This document shows, one piece after another, positions 8,393-18,603 of a stretch of DNA of 64,000 nt. The notes below the pieces were generated by a model. It did not search any database, had not been told where the DNA came from, and worked only from the letters and a program-made list of their open reading frames with translations. How positions within the stretch are numbered: the first letter of the stretch is position 1; every line of letters begins with the position of its first letter. A program made the translations under genes and the position numbers. This stretch comes from Sergeia podlipaevii (lineage: Eukaryota; Euglenozoa; Kinetoplastea; Trypanosomatida; Trypanosomatidae), in assembly GCA_030849805.1 (NCBI GenBank), contig JASANZ010002254.1, positions 50,607-114,606 of the forward strand. Direction: 5' to 3'.

Positions 8393-10801
8393 CTAGTTAG
8401 CCTTCTCAGCGATTGCGCGCTGGTACTTAATTGTGTCGCATGCCTTGAGGAACGACGCGGTTGGCCACTTGGGCAGGGACACAAAGGCGGATTGATAGTA
8501 CACCGTCGTGGGCTCTATCTTCCACTCGCAGCGCTTCTGGAAAGTGAAGTGCATCGTTGCGCTCTGCACCTTGGCGCCGCGGCGACCTTTTTGCTGCTGT
8601 TGCTGTGGTACATCATCCTCAGCCAGCACGCACTCCACAATGTTGCCGTCGTTGATGGTGTACTCCGTCACGTCCTCATCGCTGATGAACACAGGGATCG
8701 GTGTCTCATCGGCGCATATAACACACTCCTGCTCACCCTCGCGGGCGTAGGCATCGAACACCCACATTCCATTATCCACGCGGCCATTCCACACGCGGAT
8801 CTGCACGGTCTTCTTGTTCTCAAAGGGGTAGATAAAGTTGCGACTGTCGTAGTTGCCAGTGGCCATGACGCCGGGGTTCACGAACAAGACGCCGCGTGCG
8901 CGATCGGACATGAAGGGGTCGCTCATACGCTTCTCCAGTTCGCTTACTGGGAAGTGATCCAGAAGCTGGATGCTGCTGCCACCGTTGCTGGGCTTGAGAG
9001 CCGCCAAGCGCTCTCCCATGAGCTGAACGCGGTCAGGCAGCAACGTCTTGGAGCCAAGACGGTCGCCAAGAAGCATCATGTCCGATACGTAGAGAACACC
9101 ATCTAGTCTAGTGGCTTCAAGGCTGAAGAGGAACGGCTTCTGGTCTTGCTCGGCACCGGTGACCTCCTTCGCGAGCGTCTTCATCACCTCCTGCAGCTCA
9201 GCAGGTACCTCATTGAACTGGAACACCACCGAGTAGGATGGCAGGTGCACGTACACATTGTCACCATAGCCAATAAGAGACACCTTGTCTCCCCAGATCC
9301 ATGGCGCGAGCAAGTAGTGCTTGAAGGGGAGGGCGTGTCGCACAAACTGCACGTAGTCTAACAAATAGTTGGGCTCTACATATGGGAATCCATAGTCGAA
9401 CCCATCTACACCGAGCGCGACGCGTTCCGCGTTGATGACCTCCTCGACAAGAGCAGGATCTGCTACAAGTTCGCAGCCAGCAACGAACTCCACGGCCGGC
9501 AGCAGAAGCGGTGGAGGGTTGCGCACCTCCAACTCACGGATTTGCTTAATTGTCTCCTCGACCACAGTCCCAACCGCCTCAGTACCATCGACCACCGCGA
9601 TGGGAGCGCCACCGCTGCTGGCGTTGGCGTCTTCAAGCTGATTGCCAAACTCGAAGCTCTCGGGGTGCGCCTGCATCTCCTTGAATGTGTTGAACTCGAT
9701 GCCGCGGTTAACGAGGTCACTGAGCTCAGTGGTAATGATAACAACAAAATTGAGACGAAGGCCAGCAGCGTTGAGCACACTGTTCACATAGTACGACTCA
9801 AACTTGTTGTTCATGAGCGCGTCATCAATCACGATGCCCTTGAGAGACTTCTTGCACTCAAGAAGCTTGACAAGAGGAGCAAGACGCTCCGTCAGGGTGG
9901 GCACATCATCGTCCTCCTCTTCCGCGGCATCCTTTGATTCCATGTCCCGCAGAGAGATGTACTCGTACTGGCGATTCTTTGCTAGCTCCTTCGCCACTGT
10001 CGTCTTGCCAGTGCGACGGTATCCAGTGACAAGGATCACCTTGGGCGCAGCTACTTCACGCGTGGCCATCTTTTGTGGTAACGTTTGCTGTGGCTGTTGC
10101 TGCTGCTGTTGTTGCGGTGGTGGCATTGGTTGCTGCTGCTGTTGGTGAGACAAGTGCATCTGCTGGTGACTCATAGGGGCTGCTTGCTGCTGCATTTGAT
10201 GCTGCTGTGGCGGCATAGGCCGCTGCTGATGCTGCATCTGCTGTTGTGGCATGTTACCATACGGCTGCTGCTGGCTAGGAACTGGCTGTGGGCTCGAGTG
10301 CCCACTGTTAAACGCACCACCGCCCATGTTCATCCTATTTCCGCCGGGGAACGGCCTCATTGGCGGCTGTTGTTGCTGCAGTGGTGGCCCCTGTGGTGGT
10401 TGCTGCTGGCCCATGGGTCCATTGAACACACCGCCTCGGCGGCTAGGCATGGGGCCTACCATGCCTTGAGCACCACCACGGAAAGAGCCATTGCCACGTC
10501 CCCGTGGCTGTCGGGTCTGTGCACTGAAGTTGGGGTTGCCGCCACCAACTCCGTGGTATGGCGCCATGTTATTGCCGCCGCCTCCCCCATAGCTATTGGG
10601 CCCCTGACGCATGTAGTTCGCACCCTGATCATACACTCCTTGTTGTCCGTTGTAGGCGTTCTGGTTGTTCATCATACCAGGTGGGTAGTTGCCGTTCTCC
10701 TGATAGCCATTGTTATCCGAGTAGGGGCCGCCTCCCATACCCTGCATTGGATAAGTGCCGTTCCATGGCTGTGCTGAGGGATTCAGATTGGACTGAGACA
10801 T
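8393..10801 (-). CDS. capping-enzyme paralogue: P-loop kinase plus degenerate guanylyltransferase domain
   Basis: An 802-residue protein starting at an ATG. Residues 1-240 are Gly/Asn/Gln/Pro-rich low complexity with long Gln runs. A P-loop NTPase domain follows (Walker A GYRRTGKT, Lys266; a Walker B-like GIVIDDAL). The C-terminal half aligns by eye with the guanylyltransferase region of the next gene upstream (12836-16354). A motif III-like RLDGVLYVSD is at about 565 and a motif IV-like GVLFVNPG is further on. The motif I position reads KVSLIGYGDNVYVH in place of KxDGxR, and the motif V LKWKP is replaced by IYPFENKK. Known T. brucei CE1 phosphorylates 5'-monophosphate RNA and then caps it. 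Here the kinase could still act while GMP transfer should not. This may be a partner subunit or a kinase-only paralogue. It is the last gene of the minus block. Confidence 0.75.
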   Translation of the reverse strand: MSQSNLNPSAQPWNGTYPMQGMGGGPYSDNNGYQENGNYPPGMMNNQNAYNGQQGVYDQGANYMRQGPNSYGGGGGNNMAPYHGVGGGNPNFSAQTRQPRGRGNGSFRGGAQGMVGPMPSRRGGVFNGPMGQQQPPQGPPLQQQQPPMRPFPGGNRMNMGGGAFNSGHSSPQPVPSQQQPYGNMPQQQMQHQQRPMPPQQHQMQQQAAPMSHQQMHLSHQQQQQPMPPPQQQQQQQPQQTLPQKMATREVAAPKVILVTGYRRTGKTTVAKELAKNRQYEYISLRDMESKDAAEEEDDDVPTLTERLAPLVKLLECKKSLKGIVIDDALMNNKFESYYVNSVLNAAGLRLNFVVIITTELSDLVNRGIEFNTFKEMQAHPESFEFGNQLEDANASSGGAPIAVVDGTEAVGTVVEETIKQIRELEVRNPPPLLLPAVEFVAGCELVADPALVEEVINAERVALGVDGFDYGFPYVEPNYLLDYVQFVRHALPFKHYLLAPWIWGDKVSLIGYGDNVYVHLPSYSVVFQFNEVPAELQEVMKTLAKEVTGAEQDQKPFLFSLEATRLDGVLYVSDMMLLGDRLGSKTLLPDRVQLMGERLAALKPSNGGSSIQLLDHFPVSELEKRMSDPFMSDRARGVLFVNPGVMATGNYDSRNFIYPFENKKTVQIRVWNGRVDNGMWVFDAYAREGEQECVICADETPIPVFISDEDVTEYTINDGNIVECVLAEDDVPQQQQQKGRRGAKVQSATMHFTFQKRCEWKIEPTTVYYQSAFVSLPKWPTASFLKACDTIKYQRAIAEKAN

Positions 10802-12835
10802 TGCGTGTTATACAACAAATAAGATAAGATAAGATATTATTATTATGTGTTATTTACTCGTGTTCTGGACAAACTCTCGTAAAAGATTACTGCACAAAAA
10901 TAGCCAGAAGAACAAATAAATAATATATATATATATATATATTGATAAATAGGCAGAAGAAGAAGAAGAAGAGCGAAGAGTGTGGAACTAAATCCCAAAC
11001 ACACAATAGAAAGAAGGTTATGCAACGAGAGGGGGGGAGGTAGTATCCACCTTCTCTGTCTTATTCTCCCTCCTTTTGCTTTCTCTCAATCTCTCTTTCT
11101 CTCTCTCTCTCTCTCTCTCCCTCTCTCTGTGCACTACTGCTACGGAATTGCAGCTGCACCAACGATAAAGAAGAAGAAAGAAAAAACAAACAAACAAACA
11201 AACAAAAAAGAAATGTATAATGTTGTAATCGACGCTAAGAACTAATAACCTTTTAGCTGACAATAAAGCACACAATATCAATTTTTCACTCTTGACCACC
11301 TTTTTCTAAACTCACGATGGCACTGTCGCAAAAAAAGAAAAAAAAACTGAAGGGCAATACACACAACGGGGTGAGACTTCAACTTTTTTTGAGGCACTGT
11401 CACCAAGACAAACTAGGTTAATGACTGAATCACTAGGTGTCGCTACAAAGATGGATATAAACGAGAAAAAGCAGAGTTGCAAAAAAACTGCTTTGCCGCT
11501 CGTGTTTGTATGTATGTATGTATTGTATATACGTATGTATCCCAACGTAAACAACTATCAAGAGCAACACTGGCAATTGATGTGCTTTATCCTACCAATT
11601 TATATACTCTTGATTCTATCTTGCCTGGAAAAAGAAAGGAAAGCAGGTGCCAAAGGTTATACTAAACAACAAAAAAAAAAGAAAAAAAAAAACAAATACT
11701 ATCTAATGACTAGTAGTGACGTAATTTGAAAAAAAGAAAGTAGAGGAAACAGCAATGAAGAATATGTATGACAAAACCATTACGTACAGTTTTCGTACGC
11801 GCCCATGTATATATATATATCAGAAATATGTGTGTGAAGTACTCAGCAGACAGTGAGAACTGTACGAGCAACGACTGTATTATTAAATTGGTTTTTTTTT
11901 TCTCCTATTTAAGCACAATATAAAAAAATATAGGAGAGAGAGAGAGAGAAAAGAAAAATAAAAATAAAATAAAAAAAGAATCGCAATGCTCACCATACCA
12001 TAGTACACTTACAGTAACATATTTACTTCGAATGCATCTGCCGTGAGAGAAATGAAAAGAGGGGAGAAAATGAAAGGAACAAAACAGAAGCACGAAACGC
12101 AATGCATTTCTCAGCACGGATTGCCTACCTGCAAGAAAGCTTTGCGCTAAAACTACAAATATATAGCGGCAGAGGCAACATCCAGACGCCTTTGGTCAGA
12201 TCCCCCATTGGTTACCACTTTTCTCCTCTCTCTAAGCCATCCGGGTTCTATTTCTCTCTTCCCCTTCCCTCGCGCCTTGTTTACTTTCCTTCTTTTATGC
12301 AGGTTGCAGCTACGCAGCAGCTCTTCCTATATAACTACAGGCGGTATTGTCATTTCTCATCATTTTCTCTATCCTCCATATTTTCTCTCTCGTTCATTTT
12401 TATATTTTGTAAGATGGCTTTTCTGTCGTTCGCCGATAGTTTTCTTTTTCTTTCTTTTTTCGGAGCGACGGTCTCGTTCATCATGTTTTTTTGAGTTTCA
12501 TACTCACTCCGTTTCTCCTCTCCTACTCCTCTCTCTCTCTCTCAAAGACATTTTCATCCTTCATAACGAATGTAAAAAAAGTATGTATATATGAAGCATA
12601 AAGAAAATAATTTTTTCTAGAAAAGAAATAATGAAATAAAAACTTGTCATGTTGCAAGCAAGAAGAAGGGAGAGAAGAGCAACAGAACTAGTACCGTAAC
12701 ATAATCCATTACTTCACCAAAATACAAATCCAACCACCGTACAGCAACGTACAAGGCCCCCTTTAAAAGGCACTGTTGAGCGTAGAGGACACAACAGGTA
12801 AAAAAAAAAACGACAAAATTAAAAAAGTAAGAATT
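10802..12835. other. long intergenic spacer between the capping paralogues
   Basis: Two kilobases, mostly AT-rich. On the minus strand a CTT repeat (complement of 10953-10976), then an (AT)10 run, then a GCAG at about 10890 form a plausible splice-acceptor region for the gene ending at 8393. The plus strand is unusually pyrimidine-rich at 11085-11130 and 12215-12550. No supported gene is present. A plus-strand frame of 130 codons (12102-12494) and a minus-strand frame of 44 codons (12350-12484) overlap each other, and neither resembles anything I know. Confidence 0.5.
10923..10942. repeat. (AT)10 microsatellite
   Basis: Ten uninterrupted AT units in the 5' flank of the gene at 8393-10801. 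Confidence 0.85.
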
Positions 12836-15800
12836 CTAGCACTTGGAGCAAAGCTCGACCAGCTTGGGGTAGTCAAGATGATCTAATTCAACAATTTCCT
12901 TGACGACATCTGACTTGTTGGGGTGGGGCTTATCGGTGCGGAGGCGGTGAAATGCCCACGTTGTGCGCAGTGGGTTCTTACGGATTTGCTGAATGCCCAA
13001 CTCTACAATCATGCTATTACGAAGCTTATACTGGTGGTACTCCACGTCAGTGAAGACACCGGTGGCGTTCGCGTATGGCACCTCAGATGCCGAGTTCGGA
13101 CCCGCGGCAGCAGTGCTGTCGCACACGTACAAAGCGCACTCCCACATGTCGTCCTCGCGTTGTCTCAAGTTCATAAGACGGAAGTCGGCGGTGCACATGT
13201 GCTCTGGCTTCCACTTGAGAAGCCGCCTGTCTGGACCAAAACGGTACGTCTCGTTGTGCTGGAAGACAACGCCATCGATCTCGAAGGGAGCGTCTTCAAA
13301 GCGCGGCAGCAGTTTACCGAGTTCCCGCACAGGTACATACTTCTTGAGTACGACGCCGCGATCCACCACCTCGTTGTCGCTATTTTCCTTCATCTTGACG
13401 AACCACTGTTTAAGTGCGGTGTATCGCTCCGTGAAGGCAGTATTTTTCGCCTGCTTCCCGTAAAAATAAACGTAGTCAATGACGTGCACTACAACACCGT
13501 TGGATTCGACGGCAAGCTCGACATCCAGCAGGACATCAATCGTGGGTGATGCCGTGATTCGCGCAGAGGAGCCAGTGTGCACCGTGCTACTCATATCAGG
13601 AAAGTTCATACCAGCAAAGGCAGCATTCATGTCGTAGCAACTATTGAAACGGAACGGCATACCAACAAAACCATAGGTCTTGTGCTTCACAATGAGAAAG
13701 CGTGTGCCATCGGTTTTGAGGGTCACATGCATAGAAGCAATGAGTGAGCGCTTCGCTTTGTGCCCAAAGTGAAAATAACTACCATCCACGTACCCAGCAA
13801 TGCTTGAGAGCGGTGCACTGTCAATGCGACTAGTACGATTACCAATTGCCGTATGTACCTGCTTAGTTAACTGCACGAACACCTCGCGGTTTTCAACAAT
13901 AGGCATTGAATCCTGTCCAGAAATGGCACTATGCAGTGGGAGGTTAATGTGCTTCCTGCGGCGCGGGAACACACTGTCGATGGTAGACATGATCTTGTCG
14001 CCCACCTCCCTTTCTCCCATCGTCTCCACGTCAATCGCGTAAAGGCATCCTAGTGGTTGGTATACAAGGTCCGCAACGGCGGCCTGGGCTCGCTGCTCCA
14101 CAATGCGCCAGTGCTCGTTTCCTCCCTTCTCGTCGCCGCGCGAGTTGGCACGTTCCATCCCCACGTTGGGAGGTACCTGAAGCCAAAATACAATCGGCAC
14201 CGGTAAGTTCCCTTCATTCAGAGCGGACTGAAGATAATAAGCGTCTATCTCACTGTTAATTATAAAGCGGTCGAGTACAAGGCCGTTGCAGGTGTGGACA
14301 CTGTTGGGGCCGAACTCCTCAATAACGACGCGGCGCAGTTCTTCAAAAGGTTCCTTGTTATCGTTGAAGATGGTGCCTGAAGAAAGGTGGCGGAGATTGT
14401 ATCGCTTCGCCATTGCCTCAGCCTGGGTCGTCTTCCCTGCACCGCGGTTACCAAATATGAGCACAACGAGCGGGTTGCTCGCTGACGGTGCCGCGCGCTC
14501 GCCATTAGCAGCAGGTGGAGCAGACGGAAGATTTGTGCCTCGCTTGGCGTTCAGTAATGAAGCCATGGTCATCGGACCGCTGCTGCTGCTACCGCTAGGA
14601 CCACCAACGGTAGGCTTTGTGAGTGGCGCGGAAAAAATACGAGCGGGGAGGTTCGGTGGAGCGCCAGAGGGAACAGGAGATTTATGGTTAGACGGCACAT
14701 AGGGGGTGGCACTAAGGACTTGCTGGGGGTCGATGTGGCTTGGACCAGCTCCAGCACCGCGACCGCGCTGCGGAAGTGGCTTCTTCTGAGGAGGTTGTGG
14801 CTGCTGCTGTTGTTGTAGCTGCGACTGCTGCGGTGCTTGTGTCGGCTGATACTTCAGCAGCTGACGGAGGCGATAAGAGATAACACGGAGAATGCTACCT
14901 AAACGCTTATGTGGAGCCTCCCAGAGGAAATTAGACGGTGATGGATAATACTGCCTGAGATCCACGTTTTCACTTGCTGGTTGATCTTGCTGTTGCTGTT
15001 GCTGTTGTTGCTGGAGCTGCGGCGGCTGTTGCAGCGGTTGTGCATGTGTCTGCGGAGGTGGCAGAACTGCTTGTTGCTGCTGTTGCAATGTCGGCAGCGG
15101 GGGAGGTGGCGGAGAGAGCGGCTGAGGAGCCATGTAAGAAGACGCCACTGGTGCTATAGAGGGTGCCGACATATCGTTTAACGGTGGTGGCTGCTGAGGA
15201 AACGACGACGGATGCTGCTGCAAGGGTTGCTGCGAATGCTGTATAGGAGACGGCGAAGGCAATTTAGCAGCCAAATCGGATCCTGGCAGCCGTCCCGGCT
15301 TGTGAAGCGACTGAAGGTGGTGGTGGTGGTGGTGGAGGTTATGTCTAAGGTGATGAATCATAGGCGGTCTTCCAGGCAACTCCGTCTCTCTACGAGGTAC
15401 TGGGAAAGCAGAAGCAGAAGAGGGCCCATCACCTGTGCAGGTCGATGCTGGAGTGGTCTTCATTGACGCAGGCTCAGAACTAGTTGGCGTCACTACCGCT
15501 GGGGCAACCATTTTGCTAGAGCTACTCGGCGCAGGCAAAATAGACGGTCCTGCACCACTGTGGTTGTTGATGTGGTTGTTGTTGCCAGTGCTACTCATTG
15601 AGAGACTATTGCTATTGCCACTTGCTGCTGACATGCCGTTGCTGTTGTTGGGGCCATTATAACCATCGAGACTAGCGGGAGATGGGGCGCCTAAAGGCTT
15701 ACGCTGCGAAGCCGGCACAGGGGGTTTCCACTGTGGTTGACGCATCCCAGAAGGCGTATCGTTCATCTGTGATACCATAGAGGGACCTCGTGAAGGCATC

Positions 15801-16354
15801 TGTTGTTGTTGTTGTTGCGGCGGCGGCGGCAGAGGTTGTTGTTGGAGCTGTGGAGGTGGCGGTAGCGGCGCCGGCGGCGGAGGACTATCGTACCGTTGAG
15901 GCGGAATGCGCTGCTGCTGCTGCTGTGGGGGCGACTGCTGTTGCTGAGGCGGCATCCCCCCATCTAGCCGATTTGGGGGCTGTGGCTGCTCGTAGCGAAC
16001 TGACTGCTGTTGCTGTGACCACAGCCTCTCGCTCCCACCTGCCCCAGGAGGTTGGATGCGGCCCCCCTGCGACGGCGCAGAAACAGGTGGCCCAGAGGAC
16101 TCCGATGCCGTCCCTGCTGTAGATGGTGGCCGAAAAGGCAGTGCCTGATCCTTCACCTGCCTGCGATAGCCGGACATAATGGGGATCCTCTCCTTCGTCA
16201 CTGGAGCAGGGGGGTGAACGTCGCTCATGGCAGGAATGAACGGTGAAGCATTTGTGTTAGGCACAAATTCTGGGGCAGCCACATTAAGCCTGGGTGTGAA
16301 GGCGGGTGCATTCGGGTTGAAGGACGCCGCGTTGGGGTTTAGCGGCGATGTCAT
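12836..16354 (-). CDS. CE1: mRNA capping enzyme with 5'-RNA kinase-type P-loop domain (CE1-like)
   Basis: A 1172-residue protein. The start at 16354 is supported by a pyrimidine tract (complement of 16375-16397) and an AG at 16369-16370 just upstream. The frame is open further 5', but that part reads as untranslated leader. Residues 1-600 are Pro/Gln/Ser-rich low complexity. A P-loop domain of adenylate-kinase type follows (GNRGAGKTT, Lys641; LVLDRF). Next comes a covalent nucleotidyltransferase domain with motif I KTDGTR (Lys880, predicted GMP-lysine), motif III LLDVELAV, motif IV EIDGVVFQ and motif V LKWKP (about 1046-1050), then an OB-fold-like tail. This is the architecture of trypanosome CE1, the cytosolic enzyme that rephosphorylates and recaps decapped mRNA. 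That enzyme is about 586 residues; the extra length here is the N-terminal low-complexity tail. Confidence 0.88.
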   Translation of the reverse strand: MTSPLNPNAASFNPNAPAFTPRLNVAAPEFVPNTNASPFIPAMSDVHPPAPVTKERIPIMSGYRRQVKDQALPFRPPSTAGTASESSGPPVSAPSQGGRIQPPGAGGSERLWSQQQQSVRYEQPQPPNRLDGGMPPQQQQSPPQQQQQRIPPQRYDSPPPPAPLPPPPQLQQQPLPPPPQQQQQQMPSRGPSMVSQMNDTPSGMRQPQWKPPVPASQRKPLGAPSPASLDGYNGPNNSNGMSAASGNSNSLSMSSTGNNNHINNHSGAGPSILPAPSSSSKMVAPAVVTPTSSEPASMKTTPASTCTGDGPSSASAFPVPRRETELPGRPPMIHHLRHNLHHHHHHLQSLHKPGRLPGSDLAAKLPSPSPIQHSQQPLQQHPSSFPQQPPPLNDMSAPSIAPVASSYMAPQPLSPPPPPLPTLQQQQQAVLPPPQTHAQPLQQPPQLQQQQQQQQQDQPASENVDLRQYYPSPSNFLWEAPHKRLGSILRVISYRLRQLLKYQPTQAPQQSQLQQQQQPQPPQKKPLPQRGRGAGAGPSHIDPQQVLSATPYVPSNHKSPVPSGAPPNLPARIFSAPLTKPTVGGPSGSSSSGPMTMASLLNAKRGTNLPSAPPAANGERAAPSASNPLVVLIFGNRGAGKTTQAEAMAKRYNLRHLSSGTIFNDNKEPFEELRRVVIEEFGPNSVHTCNGLVLDRFIINSEIDAYYLQSALNEGNLPVPIVFWLQVPPNVGMERANSRGDEKGGNEHWRIVEQRAQAAVADLVYQPLGCLYAIDVETMGEREVGDKIMSTIDSVFPRRRKHINLPLHSAISGQDSMPIVENREVFVQLTKQVHTAIGNRTSRIDSAPLSSIAGYVDGSYFHFGHKAKRSLIASMHVTLKTDGTRFLIVKHKTYGFVGMPFRFNSCYDMNAAFAGMNFPDMSSTVHTGSSARITASPTIDVLLDVELAVESNGVVVHVIDYVYFYGKQAKNTAFTERYTALKQWFVKMKENSDNEVVDRGVVLKKYVPVRELGKLLPRFEDAPFEIDGVVFQHNETYRFGPDRRLLKWKPEHMCTADFRLMNLRQREDDMWECALYVCDSTAAAGPNSASEVPYANATGVFTDVEYHQYKLRNSMIVELGIQQIRKNPLRTTWAFHRLRTDKPHPNKSDVVKEIVELDHLDYPKLVELCSKC

Positions 16355-16400
16355 TGGGACAATGTGTACTTTTGTGAGAGAAAGAGAGAAAAAAAAACAG
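16355..16400 (-). promoter_or_regulatory. predicted spliced-leader acceptor for the CE1-like gene
   Basis: On the minus strand a run of about 23 pyrimidines (complement of 16375-16397) is followed by AG at 16369-16370, and ATG follows 14 bases later. This is the expected trypanosomatid trans-splice signal and decides the start of the gene. Confidence 0.6.
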
Positions 16401-17313
16401 CTACAGAGAACAATATGCCGGTTTGCCTTTTGTTTTTCTTTGTTCTGAAGTGCCTTTGCGTAGGAAAAAAAAAAGTTGACAAAGGCAAGCACAAACAATA
16501 TATATATGAACAAGTAGCCGTTCACTAAAGTTTTAAAAAAGGAAGTGAGCTACCTTTCTAAAGATTTTGTATATATGTCCTGGTCCTGACAGCAAGCTAT
16601 CTCTCCTTTCTTTAGTTATACAACTAAAGAAAAACAAACAGAAAACCACTAAATTTATAGTTTGATAGCAGCCTAGAACCGATTTTCAAAATTGCTGCTT
16701 TTTTCGCCACAGTGATGTGTGTGTGTTTCAGTCTCAGCCCCAACGAAAAGGAGTGTAGAAGGAAAGATCTTAGAACTCTGATTCGAACAAAAACAGCAAC
16801 AGACAAAAAAAAAATGATATAATATAAAGGCTGAAACCACTAAATACTAAAAATAATAATAAAAAGTACTTGATAGCGCTTCTTACTTCTGCTTCAAGTC
16901 TCTTCCGTTCTCAGAGTGTTTGATAGCCGCTCGCTATGTTGTTTGCTGAAGACGGGTGAGGGAGCTCAACAGCCCACCTCTTCTGGTAGACGTAAAGGAA
17001 ACGTTTGGCAGCAGCAAATGAATAAGGCACAAACCCGACTACTTCCCCTGAGAAGGAAACAGAAATAAAAAAAAATGCTATTGCTTACTAGATACACAGA
17101 GAGAGAGAAAGAACAATGGGAAGTAAATGAAATAGGTGAAAAGGGAAAATACCAATACGCAAGCAATGGAATAAATGTGCCGATTGGACACAAAACAAAC
17201 AAGCATAGAGAGTCAGTGTGCATTGCAACAACAACAACAACCAAAAAAGCATGGCTTCAGCTAGAAAAAAATAAGAAGTTGTGTATATGCTTCCCAACGA
17301 TGCAACGATATAT
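16355..17313. other. intergenic spacer
   Basis: Besides the acceptor next to the CE1-like start, the spacer is AT-rich with several T and A tracts. No gene is seen. Confidence 0.6.
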
Positions 17314-18603
17314 TTACTCATCGATTATGTTCTTGTACTCTCCACTGAGCCCTTGCTCGTATGTATACTGCCGGGGAAAACGCCAGTTATTGCCAAAGTA
17401 TTCGCTAAGATAGCTCTCAGATGGAACCAAGAAGGTGGTGTCCACGCAGTCTCTGCTCATGGCACAGAATGGAAGGGACTCCAGAGGCGTATGAAGGGTT
17501 TGATGCAAGTAGCGATACATACCAAACTTGCGCTTCTCTGACTCACCGTAATGTGTAGCGGTCCACAAAAAGTGCCCCTTCTCCTTCACAATGTCGTCGT
17601 CCTCTGGTTCAATTGGAGGATAGTAGAGATTAATGTCAATGCGCACTTGCGTAGGCACGTGCAGTAGGCGCACCTCTAGTCCTCTTGATACTGTCCCACA
17701 GATATCAAAGACAACAAAGTCGCCAGACGCGGATATGGCCTTCATAAGGCTGACGGCTCCCGCACTGCCCTTGAATTCAACAGTATCTGACACAGCAGTC
17801 TCCGAGTCTTCGCTTCCCAGTGCAACAAGGTCTTCATAAAAAACTCCCACGTCAATATCATCGTCGCTCTTTATAAAGTGACCTTCACGGTGTACACCCA
17901 GCGCGGTCCCGCACGCCAAAAAGAAGGGCACGTGGAGACCATGCCAGAGGATGGACTGGAGGTGGAGAAGAGCTTGTTGAAAGTTAAGCTGCTTCTGCAT
18001 TTCTTCAGGTGTAAGCTCCTTCGTGCGCAACACGTCTAAAAAGTCATTACGAGACGCTTTCCCCTGCACTGATGGGAATGTTGGGCAAGAGTTGACAATC
18101 TTTGTTGTGTCGGGAATCACTACACGTTCATCCTCCACAACAGTTGTAGCTGAAGCATCGCGAGAATCATAGCAGCGCACGCAAAAGGCATTCAGATAGC
18201 ATGTAGCGCCATCCAAGATGTCGTTTGTGAGAGACAATGAAGTATCATTGAACGCTTCCCAGCTTGATTGATGGGTGTTCTCCTGATTGCCATGCAGCAA
18301 CCGATGACTCGATGCCCTATTATGGTACTCAAGCCACTGAAGCAGGCCACATCTTCTCTTTTCTTCCACCGTATTACCATCATTGCGCACTAGAGCGCGT
18401 TTCACCACAGACGGCGAAGCTTTTCTCTTTTGCGTCGCTGGTATCCCGTTTGAGGAGGAAAGGAGGGATAGAGGCCGAAGCTGTTGCTGAAGGTGAGTCT
18501 GATGATTCAAGAGGGATGAATCGCCATCACAGATGATGCAGGGAACTCTATGTACGTGGGGTCTGCAGGCCAGAAGCCATGAACCCCTACCCACACCTAA
18601 CAT
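17314..18603 (-). CDS. LicD/fukutin-family nucleotidyltransferase-fold protein
   Basis: A 429-residue protein from the first ATG, at 18603. The C-terminal half has the LicD-family signature: FFLACGTALGVHREG, then the acidic cluster SDDDIDVGV (Asp247-249 and Asp251), a later DINLYY strand, and the terminal VPSESYLSEYFGNNWRFP motif. LicD relatives include bacterial phosphocholine transferases and the eukaryotic ribitol-phosphate transferases fukutin and FKRP; they transfer phospho-alcohols to glycans from CDP-activated donors. The first 130 residues are Ser/Gln-rich and not obviously conserved. A weakly hydrophobic N-terminus is present but I cannot call a membrane anchor with confidence. The donor and acceptor are unknown here; surface glycan modification would be a reasonable guess for this cell type. 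Confidence 0.82.
   Translation of the reverse strand: MLGVGRGSWLLACRPHVHRVPCIICDGDSSLLNHQTHLQQQLRPLSLLSSSNGIPATQKRKASPSVVKRALVRNDGNTVEEKRRCGLLQWLEYHNRASSHRLLHGNQENTHQSSWEAFNDTSLSLTNDILDGATCYLNAFCVRCYDSRDASATTVVEDERVVIPDTTKIVNSCPTFPSVQGKASRNDFLDVLRTKELTPEEMQKQLNFQQALLHLQSILWHGLHVPFFLACGTALGVHREGHFIKSDDDIDVGVFYEDLVALGSEDSETAVSDTVEFKGSAGAVSLMKAISASGDFVVFDICGTVSRGLEVRLLHVPTQVRIDINLYYPPIEPEDDDIVKEKGHFLWTATHYGESEKRKFGMYRYLHQTLHTPLESLPFCAMSRDCVDTTFLVPSESYLSEYFGNNWRFPRQYTYEQGLSGEYKNIIDE

Noticed and set aside
8309..10777. Plus-strand frames antisense to the capping paralogue, including long Leu/Cys runs
   Set aside because: They mirror the CAG/CAA codon repeats and the coding strand of a clearly real gene.
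16355..16525. 57 extra in-frame codons upstream of the CE1-like start
   Set aside because: The sequence is Phe/Ser/Leu-rich because it spans the pyrimidine tract and splice acceptor, so it is leader.
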